A DNA stretch of 17,162 bases from Thalassiosira profunda (Eukaryota > Bacillariophyta > Thalassiosirophyceae > Thalassiosirales > Thalassiosiraceae), in NCBI GenBank assembly GCA_036939355.1, contig JALLAP010000239.1, forward strand, positions 1 to 17,162, given 5' to 3'. The translations under genes were made by a program, and so were the position numbers. This document shows, in pieces, positions 7,447 to 14,753 of the stretch. Position 1 is the first letter of the stretch. Every line of letters starts with the position of its first letter. The notes beneath the pieces are model-generated. The model was given only the letters and a program-made list of their open reading frames with translations, ran no database searches and was not told where the DNA came from.

Positions 7447-7518
7447 CTTGTGCACTAAAAGTACTAACTTCATTGCAATACCCACATTAGTGTATCATCT
7501 ACTTACCTTTTTCGGTGT
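7447..7518. repeat. Dispersed repeat, copy 2
   Basis: Second copy of the element at 5196-5270, same orientation, 42-base core identical (7471-7512). It lies 92 bases upstream of the ATG chosen for the BRCT/BUB1-like gene. The frame of that gene happens to stay open through the repeat to an ATG-like start at 7448, but residues encoded there come from the repeat and are not counted as protein. Confidence 0.8.
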
Positions 7519-7609
7519 ACCCCTATTTACTTCTGCCACTGCCCAACAAGACTCGCGCGCGATAGATCCGGCGGCGACGTTGCCTCTCCAGCCACAAAGG
7601 CGCGCCGCG

Positions 7610-10600
7610 ATGCCCCGCGTGCACGGCATCGACATCGTCCCCCGGCGGGGGCGGGGGCGGGGCGGCCGGAGGTCTTTTCCTCCCGCCGCTGTGGGCATCG
7701 CGGGCGGAGAAAGTGGCGGCATTGCTTCGGGCGGAGTGGGAGCCGCGCGCGCTCCGCCCGCCGAGGCGAAGGAGAGCCCGCTCGCCAACTTCTCCATGTC
7801 GCTCGAGAGCCCCTCGCCCGCGAAGAAGGCGGTGGAGGAAATTGGCGGTGCGGCGGGGAGGATGTCGCTCAACAATGCCGACGGAGCAGGCGCGGCGGGG
7901 GCGACAATTACCAAGCAACCACCCTCTGCATCCATCGCCTCCCCGCCCTCGTTAAAGACGGCGGCAATGCCACCCAACGAAATGAGCATCCGCCCCATGG
8001 CGCGGGCTTCGCTCGACAAGCTCGAATTCGGGCACTCCTTCTCGGTGCCGGAGATCCACCGCCGGGCGCCTCCTCCCAATTCCTTCCGCGCGGGAAATGG
8101 GGAGGTGGGGGGCGAGGGGCTCGCGCCGTCCCTGGAGGGGGCGGGGAATGCCGCACCTTTGGGTAATCACGCGGAGGAGGCGGGGGAGGCGACTGCAGCA
8201 GCAGCGGCAACACCGGGGGAGGGCCACGCCGCATTGACGGTGCCACCAGGGGGGAAAACAAAGGAGGCCGACGTCGCTGCGCCGCCAGTGGATGAAAAAG
8301 GCGAGGACAGTGATGATGAGGAGGAGGAGGAGGAGTTATTGCAGTCGCAGCCCCTGCTGTCGCCCGACCCGCCGGAACGACCGGAGGCGGCACCGGAAGC
8401 CTTGCAGCAAATGGACATCGACGAGCAGGCAGAGGATGGCGCAACCAACGCGACAACCGCCACCGCGGGCGACGCCAACCCCCACGCCCGGTGGCTCTAC
8501 CGCCGGTGCGCTGCCGCGTGCCTTCGCATGGAAACGTCCCGCACCCCCCTCGAACTCGCCGCCGCGACCCTTCGCGCCGTGCGCGCCCTCGACGGCGACG
8601 ACGACGACGACGCCTTCGAGGAGCGGCTGCGGCAGCGCCTCTTCGCGGCGACGTCGGTGGGAAAACGGCGGGATTTGGACTTCGTCTTCGAGGTCGTGGG
8701 GCGGGCGGCCGCGCTCCGCGGCGACGGGGGGTTGGACGAGGGGAGCTTACGGGCGGCGGCGGCCGGGGATTTGGGGGGAGAGGGACGTGTGAAGAACGGC
8801 GGGCGGGGGGACGACGTTGGGGGAGATTACGACGATCTTCTCCGGACGCAGCCCGCCGATCCCGCTGATCCCGCCGATGCTCGGGACAGTCCGGAAAAGG
8901 AACTGCTCGCCACGCAGCCCGAGGAAATAAATGAGGAGAAAGTCGATGCAGGCTCTGACGACGTCTCTCCCACGAAGAAATACCGCGCTCGTCGCAAGAA
9001 GCGCCCCACGAACAACACGAATGTCGATGGTGCGACGGACGCCGATGGAACTGGTGCGCTGCAGGCCGAAACGTCGCCCGAGGGGGGCGAGAATGGCACA
9101 CCCAAGACCAATGTCGCCAAGGACGAAATGCCCGTCGACTTTCCAGTGGAGAATGACGGCCTGAACATGCAGGATGACGAGAAGTGGTCGTTTCTGCCGG
9201 TCGATCAAACGCAGACGGCAAATGATGCGATGGAGGAGGAGGCAGAGGCGAGTCCTCGTCGGGTCACGCGGTCGATGGGCCCTCCGGAAGGTGCTGACGA
9301 AGAAGCCAATGGCGATGGCGAGGACGAAGACGAGGAAGCCGAGGCGGTTGAAGAAAAGATAGCAGACATGATTGATGGCAATGAAGCCGCGCAGCATGGA
9401 GCTGGAGATAAAGCTTTGGACGAAGACGACACGTCTCCAGATGTCGTGAATACGCCACGCCCTCCCGAGGACAGCGAGGAGGTTCATGCCATGGTCAAAA
9501 CGAGGAAGCGCGGCGATTCGAAAGGCACGGTCCGAGTTATGTTCACCGGCATCACCGCCACATCCAAGCATATGAGGATGATCGACACAATTGGCGCCGA
9601 ATTCGTCGGCTCGATCGAGGAAGCTCACACGGCCACGCACGTCATAGCGAGCGGCGGCAGGACGAAGTTGAGAAGAACGCCAAAGCTGATGGTGTGCATC
9701 TGCAGGGTGCCCAACATCCTGAGCTACGAATGGCTCGAACAGTCCGCAAAAGAGCAACGCATTCTGGACACTGAGGCCTTCCTCCTCCTCGGCGACAGAG
9801 AAGCAGAGAAACGATATGACTTCAACATGAAGGAAACCATCCAAAATGGAATCGTCGCCCGCAAGAGGAGAGGCGGCGTCCTGGGGGGCTGGTTCGTCTA
9901 CATTTGCTCCGGCGTGGCTGGGAACAAGGCTCCCAGCCTGAAGGAATTGCACTTGATCGTCGATGCGGCGGGAGGACAGATCCTCAAATCGCTGACCAAC
10001 CAACGGTCGTTCGACCCGCTGAAAACGATTATGCTCACGAGCGATCCCTGCACGGCAGCCCAACGCAAGGAGGCCGGAGTCGCCAAGGCGGAACGCCTTG
10101 GGGCGAAGGCACTGTCCACATCCTGGCTGTTCCACACAATCATCACCCAAAATCTGTTTGGTATTGATATTGACGACAGCGGAGAGGGAGACGGCGACTC
10201 CGTATCTGTCCTGACAACGTCGCCGGTCAAAAGACGTGGCGTCGATGCCGCTCGCCACCATTCTGCGCCCGCCGATGATGCGTCAGTTCGAAGCTCGGTT
10301 ACCCGTGGCTCGAGGGTGTCTCACCTGGAGCGAGCCACGTACTCCCCTTCCAAGTCCAAGCTGCAAAAGAAGAAGCTCAGTTTCGAGCAATCCGCTCAGC
10401 CGTCATCCTCTCACAGCTGCGCCACCACACGAGAACAATTCCTGTCATTGTATCAAAACGTGCTGGCTATAACGGATGGCTCCTCGGCAGCACAGGACGA
10501 GGCGGCGTCGCAGACGCACGGCTTGTGGATGCAGTACTTTGGCACTCAGTCTGCCCAGGCGAAACCCAAATCCGGGAAAAAGAAGAAGCGAGGCGTTCGC

Positions 10601-12523
10601 TGCCTGCGTGGCCGGAATCGCTCCATCAGCCCACTTGTATCGTCGACCACCCCCAAAGTTGCGACGAAAGCTAGTGGTCCGTCTCTTTCTGCAACGAGCC
10701 GCAAACTGCTGGTAGAGGACAACGCATACGTGAGCTTCGAGGCTTATGTGCTCTTCACATTGGCAAACCGCTCGCAAGATCTGGAGTCGAGCGCTGCGAA
10801 GTCAGTGGATGCTTTCTTCCCTCGTCCAATCTCCATCAATAGTGACGGGCAGGCGAAAGAAGAAGATGCCCGGAGCAAACAGCTGGCCCTGGCTGTCAAC
10901 AACGACGCCTGCGAAGTCTTTGGAACGTTGCAAGACGTCTTTTCTCTTCATCAGCAGCACCAATCGTCGGGCATGATTCCCGAGCAAGTCATTGCGACGC
11001 TGGCAATTCAGGCCATTGAGGCCGTGAGTGCCATTCATCTTCTTGGAGTGGCGCACAACGACATTGGCTTGGACTCGTTTCTGGTTGTGAGGCGTGCTTC
11101 GAGCAAAAAGAAGAGACGAAAAGGCGGAGATGATGAGAGCAGCTCCTGGTTCTTGCAGCTGATTGGATTTGGTTACCAATCTCTCGTGCTGACTTGCGAA
11201 GAGCAATGCCCAGAAGTGCACTACGAGCACGATTACCAGTGCCTTGCGAACGTCATTCATCTTCTACTGACGGGAGGCGTCGACATTTCCCTGAACGCCC
11301 CGGCAGATGGATCGGTTGAATTCGTGGCCAAGCCATTCATCAAGGGCAACCTGTTCCTGAGGGGATCCCTCTCGTGGTGCTCGCTGATCGATGCCCTGAT
11401 GTGTGTTGGAGACTTGGCCCCTGCCCGCAAGCGGAAGGGCGCTCCCTTCAAAGTGCAGTATCCCATCAATTTGTTGGATGTCGCTGCATCGGAAGATGAC
11501 GGGGACAGTCGCATGCAGTCCTTCGTCTGGTCGTACCGCGTCCTGCAGGAGCTTTCCAGCAGTGACGATCTTGTTGAATTCCTGGAGGACCTGTCGGCGC
11601 ACAACTCCCGCTATATTTTCGAGGACATCAACTTGGCATCCTTCTCGTGCAGTGCCAATGCCGGCCGCCAATCCTTTGCGTGCTACACCTCGAAGGAGGG
11701 AGCGGCAGACCAGCTGATGAAGAAAGAAAGCCAGCTTCAGGTCGATACTTTGGCGCTTGCTCAACGCGAGACGGAACTGCAGCAAAAGGTTGCCCGTTTG
11801 GAACAGTCCAAGGCCGAGCACAAATCGATGCTGGCGCGAGAGAGCGAAGTCCAAGCGCGGGAGAAAATGGTCGTTCAAAGGGAGCAAGCGCATCTGTTGG
11901 ACGTTGAGCAGCTCGCAAAGACGAGACGGGAGCTCAGGCAGAAAGAAAAGCGGTTCGAGGAAAGATTGCGGGTGCTCCGGGACGCCGAACGTCTGGGCCA
12001 GTCAGAGTACCAGGCCATGCCACTCAGAAAGGGCGAAGAGGCGCCCAGCTCACAAGAAAGCCGAAGCCAGAACAGTCAGGGTAGCCGCAAGAGGCCGCAT
12101 GGCAACGGCTCCAAGCCTCTTACACCAAGGCATTCTCGGTCATCGCTTGCCGTCGGAGAACCATCGCAGGGCAGCAGCAGCAGCAGCAGTCAGAATCAAA
12201 ACGGCACGAAATTTGCTGCCCCACCGCCGGAGATGGCCAATGAAGCCGAGTCCTTCCTCTCTCCAAGGACCTCGTCCAAAAAGAGAAAGAGCAGCAATCC
12301 GATGTACTCGCCACTCATGGTCACATCACATGCAGAGGCCGCGCTCCATAACGGAGAGAGCCAAGACAGCCAAGAAAGCTCAGGCAGCGCAAAGCGGAGA
12401 AAGACGGGGAGCGCACGCAAGTCGCCAAAGTGCAGCCTTCACAACCTCCCGAAATCGCCCCAGAGAAATCAGCCCAAGAAAGTCTTCGTTACCCTTGGAG
12501 ATGAGGACTCGGATGAATGTTGA
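7610..12523 (+). CDS. Tandem-BRCT protein with BUB1-like pseudokinase domain
   Basis: One uninterrupted 1637-residue frame. In order: a disordered N-terminus; a helical patch (about 290-385); acidic low-complexity sequence; BRCT1 (about 640-730; VRVMFTG, then SYEWLEQS); BRCT2 (about 757-851; GWFVYICSG, then STSWLFHTI); a BUB1-like kinase fold (about 1040-1335); a coiled coil (about 1366-1462); and a basic tail with SQ motifs and the patches KKRK and KRRK. The pair of BRCT domains resembles MDC1/PTIP-type phosphopeptide readers of DNA damage. The kinase fold follows BUB1: FGTLQDVFSLHQQH at the hinge, IHLLGVAHNDIGLDSFLV as catalytic loop, YEHDYQCLANVIHLLLTG after it. DFG is replaced by GFG (Gly1186), which removes the metal-binding Asp, so it is probably a pseudokinase. 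About 14 S/TQ sites suggest ATM/ATR-type phosphorylation. The start at 7610 was chosen because residues upstream derive from the dispersed repeat. A nuclear chromatin or kinetochore role is inferred. Confidence 0.8.
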   Translation: MPRVHGIDIVPRRGRGRGGRRSFPPAAVGIAGGESGGIASGGVGAARAPPAEAKESPLANFSMSLESPSPAKKAVEEIGGAAGRMSLNNADGAGAAGATITKQPPSASIASPPSLKTAAMPPNEMSIRPMARASLDKLEFGHSFSVPEIHRRAPPPNSFRAGNGEVGGEGLAPSLEGAGNAAPLGNHAEEAGEATAAAAATPGEGHAALTVPPGGKTKEADVAAPPVDEKGEDSDDEEEEEELLQSQPLLSPDPPERPEAAPEALQQMDIDEQAEDGATNATTATAGDANPHARWLYRRCAAACLRMETSRTPLELAAATLRAVRALDGDDDDDAFEERLRQRLFAATSVGKRRDLDFVFEVVGRAAALRGDGGLDEGSLRAAAAGDLGGEGRVKNGGRGDDVGGDYDDLLRTQPADPADPADARDSPEKELLATQPEEINEEKVDAGSDDVSPTKKYRARRKKRPTNNTNVDGATDADGTGALQAETSPEGGENGTPKTNVAKDEMPVDFPVENDGLNMQDDEKWSFLPVDQTQTANDAMEEEAEASPRRVTRSMGPPEGADEEANGDGEDEDEEAEAVEEKIADMIDGNEAAQHGAGDKALDEDDTSPDVVNTPRPPEDSEEVHAMVKTRKRGDSKGTVRVMFTGITATSKHMRMIDTIGAEFVGSIEEAHTATHVIASGGRTKLRRTPKLMVCICRVPNILSYEWLEQSAKEQRILDTEAFLLLGDREAEKRYDFNMKETIQNGIVARKRRGGVLGGWFVYICSGVAGNKAPSLKELHLIVDAAGGQILKSLTNQRSFDPLKTIMLTSDPCTAAQRKEAGVAKAERLGAKALSTSWLFHTIITQNLFGIDIDDSGEGDGDSVSVLTTSPVKRRGVDAARHHSAPADDASVRSSVTRGSRVSHLERATYSPSKSKLQKKKLSFEQSAQPSSSHSCATTREQFLSLYQNVLAITDGSSAAQDEAASQTHGLWMQYFGTQSAQAKPKSGKKKKRGVRCLRGRNRSISPLVSSTTPKVATKASGPSLSATSRKLLVEDNAYVSFEAYVLFTLANRSQDLESSAAKSVDAFFPRPISINSDGQAKEEDARSKQLALAVNNDACEVFGTLQDVFSLHQQHQSSGMIPEQVIATLAIQAIEAVSAIHLLGVAHNDIGLDSFLVVRRASSKKKRRKGGDDESSSWFLQLIGFGYQSLVLTCEEQCPEVHYEHDYQCLANVIHLLLTGGVDISLNAPADGSVEFVAKPFIKGNLFLRGSLSWCSLIDALMCVGDLAPARKRKGAPFKVQYPINLLDVAASEDDGDSRMQSFVWSYRVLQELSSSDDLVEFLEDLSAHNSRYIFEDINLASFSCSANAGRQSFACYTSKEGAADQLMKKESQLQVDTLALAQRETELQQKVARLEQSKAEHKSMLARESEVQAREKMVVQREQAHLLDVEQLAKTRRELRQKEKRFEERLRVLRDAERLGQSEYQAMPLRKGEEAPSSQESRSQNSQGSRKRPHGNGSKPLTPRHSRSSLAVGEPSQGSSSSSSQNQNGTKFAAPPPEMANEAESFLSPRTSSKKRKSSNPMYSPLMVTSHAEAALHNGESQDSQESSGSAKRRKTGSARKSPKCSLHNLPKSPQRNQPKKVFVTLGDEDSDEC

Positions 12524-12630
12524 GAACATTTACGTGCAAGAATGACCGAAGTTGTAAAAAGTCACCTCAACTCTAGATTCTAGATCTACTCAAAAACCCG
12601 CTATCTCAACGGGAAGTACCGTGCAAATCA

Positions 12631-14435
12631 TCAATCGTACATGTCATCGTCGCCTCCACCGCCGCCATTTCCGCCCATATCCGCGTCCCCTCCACCGCCG
12701 CCAAATCCCCCAAATCCCCCGTCCATCAAAAGGTTCGCCGCCAGGGCTTCGTTCTTGTCGCACGCCAGATACGCCTGCGCCGCCTCGGTCCGATCGAATC
12801 CCATCTCCGTCAACCGATCGACCGCGGCCATCTCCTCCTCCGAGAGGCGCAGGACCTGGGGCCCTCCCATGCCGGCGCCGCCCGCTCCGGCGCCGCCCAT
12901 CATCCCCCCGAGGCCCTGGGCCTGCATCGCCATGTTCATGTGCTGCTGGACCTGCTCCGGGGGCATGGCCGCGATGACCTGCGCGAGCTGCTGGAGCTGG
13001 TTCACGTCCATGCCCATCATCTGCGCCATGGCCTGCTGTTCCTGCGGCGGCATGGCCTGGAGCATTTGGGAGAGCTGCGCGGGGTTTCCGAGGGCCTCCA
13101 TGCCGGGAATGCCGGCGAAGGGGTTGGCCGCCCCGCCGGCCCCTCCTCCTCCCCCGGCCGCGGGTGGCGCCCCGGCTGCGGGGGCGGCCGGGGCGTCCGC
13201 CACGGGCTCGTTCATCATCTCCAAAAAGGCCGCCTGGTTGGCGTTGATCGCCTGCAGCAGTTCCGGCTGCTGCGTCCCAATCTGCTGCAACACGGACTGG
13301 AGCATGCTCGGGTTCGTCTGCACGAGGCGCCGCAGGGCGTCGAATTGGGGATGGCTCCGCAAGGCCTCCAGAGGTCCCCCGCTCCCCCCGGACGCTCCCG
13401 CGCTCGGCGCTCCCCCCGCCGCCGGGGCCGCCGCCGCGCCGCCGGTGGGAATGCCGGGGGGGATGCCGTTCATCAAAAACTCCACCGCGAGGTCGGCGTT
13501 GCCGTTCGCGGCCCGGAGGCAGGCCATCACCTCCGAGTCGGGGAAGCCCAGCGCTTTGAGGTTGTTCACCACCTCCGCGGGGAATTCCGCGGGAGAGCCG
13601 ACGTCCGACGCCGCAGACGCAGTGGCCGCCGCCGGCGTCGTGGCGGTGGCCGCGGATCCAGACGGGGCGGGGGCCGCGGGCGTGGGAGGGTTGGCGGTGG
13701 TGGCCGCGGGGGTGGCCGGGACCGCCGCCGAGGCAGCTGCAGCAGGGGCGGCTGCAGCCGGCTTTGGCGCCGGCGCTTTCTTCGCCTAGTATTCCCCCCA
13801 ATGAAAATGATCAGTTTTGCCAACAAAGAATCGTCTGCACCAAAGATACAGTCCCAGTGGTTGCTCACCTTGGCAATCATGACCACGAGGAAATCGTTCG
13901 GCTTGATGTTGCAGCTCTCAATCTTGTCGTCGTCCTTCAGCACTTTGCCCGAGTGGATCAATTTCATGCTGGCCGCGGGGAGCTCGGACTTGTTCGTTTC
14001 CTGGACACGAGATAATGGGGAGCGAGAGATGGCGTTAGATTGCAATAGTGGCGTAATGATCAGGATGATCAGGAAGTGCATTCCCTGCTGGCCACTGCCA
14101 TGAGAGGTTGACATCTTGCTCGCCGTGCCAACAAAGATACGAATTGACGCGATGAGCCTCCCCTCAACTCCGACCCCCGCCCATCCCCGTTAATACGCCC
14201 CCTCCCCCAGCAAATATTCATATCATTCCCCGCAGTAGCCCGGCCATTGTCTCTGCCCCCGCCCCGCCCCCTCCAAATATCTTGGATCGCTGCCTCCGTC
14301 CACGACAACGGCAACAACAATCACGACCGACGACCGCCCACTCACAATGACGCCCTTGACCTCCGCGACGGTATTCGACGGCTCCACCTCGATGGTGAAC
14401 TTGCCCCCCTTGAGGGTCTTCACGGCGAGTTTCAT
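12631..14435 (-). CDS. RAD23: RAD23 ubiquitin shuttle / nucleotide-excision-repair protein, three exons
   Basis: RAD23 carries ubiquitinated proteins to the proteasome and stabilises XPC/Rad4 in nucleotide excision repair. Exons on the minus strand are 14346-14435, 13869-14000 and 12631-13785, joining in frame to 458 residues. Domains: UBL (1-74; starts MKLAVKTLKGGKF and contains LIHSGKVLKDD and NDFLVVMIAK); Ala/Pro/Thr linker; UBA1 (about 142-182; LKALGFPDSEV, ANGNADLAVEFLMNG); XPC-binding domain (about 212-268; LRSHPQFDALRRLVQ, NPSMLQSVLQQIG); a Met/Gln-rich segment (about 295-367); UBA2 (about 389-431; VDRLTEMGFDRTEA, ACDKNEALAANLL); Gly/Asp tail. The domain order is the complete RAD23 set; length is above the usual 370-420 because of the linkers and the Met/Gln segment. 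Convergent with the BRCT/BUB1-like gene, only 107 bases between stops. Confidence 0.93.
13786..13868 (-). other. Intron 2 of RAD23
   Basis: 83 bases, GTGAGC at its 5' border after the codons for MIAK and ACTAG at its 3' border, between codons. The intron contains in-frame stops close to the acceptor, so retention would truncate the protein after the UBL. Confidence 0.88.
14001..14345 (-). other. Intron 1 of RAD23
   Basis: 345 bases, GTGAGT at its 5' border and TCGTGTCCAG at its 3' border, between codons. It splits the UBL fold after VAEVKGVI and before ETNKSELP, where the family continues without a gap. It is the longest intron in the window. Confidence 0.88.
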
Positions 14436-14753
14436 GGGTTGGTTCTATGGCCGCGGCTGGCGTGGTCGTTGGGAGGGCGCTGAGCAACGACGGCTGACAA
14501 AAGCAAAAGTGCGCCCAGGCGTGATCGCGTGATCACGACCAATCGATCACGTAATTGCAACTCAGTGTCTCCTCCACCTCCGGCACAACAACTAACAACA
14601 AGCAACAGGGCTCCTATCTAAGCGCTGGGTGGCGTGGCGGCGGCGAGCAATCCCTGCAGCCTTGCCCATAAGCGCCGTTCTTTCGTTGGGCGTGAAAGGC
14701 ATATATATTTGTATCTCTCTCCTCTGGAACTGGTTCGCGACAGAAGAATCAAC
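14436..14753. promoter_or_regulatory. Shared divergent promoter, RAD23 and the PDZ-like gene
   Basis: 318 bases separate the two start codons. The centre holds a cluster of GTGATC/GATCAC motifs at 14521-14526, 14529-14536 (inside the perfect palindrome CGTGATCACG, 14528-14537) and 14545-14550. A CCAAT sequence lies among them (14539-14543). The arrangement suggests one bidirectional control region; the factor is unknown. Confidence 0.5.
14702..14709 (+). promoter_or_regulatory. TATA-like sequence of the PDZ-like gene
   Basis: TATATATT lies 52 bases before the ATG at 14754 in an otherwise GC-rich stretch. It supports the start at 14754 over the in-frame upstream start at 14634, which would put the TATA-like sequence inside the coding region. 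Confidence 0.5.

Noticed and set aside
7448..7609. 54-residue N-terminal extension of the BRCT/BUB1-like protein
   Set aside because: Most of it is encoded by the dispersed repeat; copy 1 of the repeat has no coding role, so the later ATG at 7610 is preferred.
12644..13801. 385-residue open frame on the minus strand overlapping RAD23
   Set aside because: A Gly/Arg-rich shadow of the RAD23 third exon in another frame; the RAD23 domains fix the true frame.
14634..14753. 40-residue N-terminal extension of the PDZ-like protein
   Set aside because: It would place the TATA-like sequence inside the coding region and does not resemble the acidic leader that follows.
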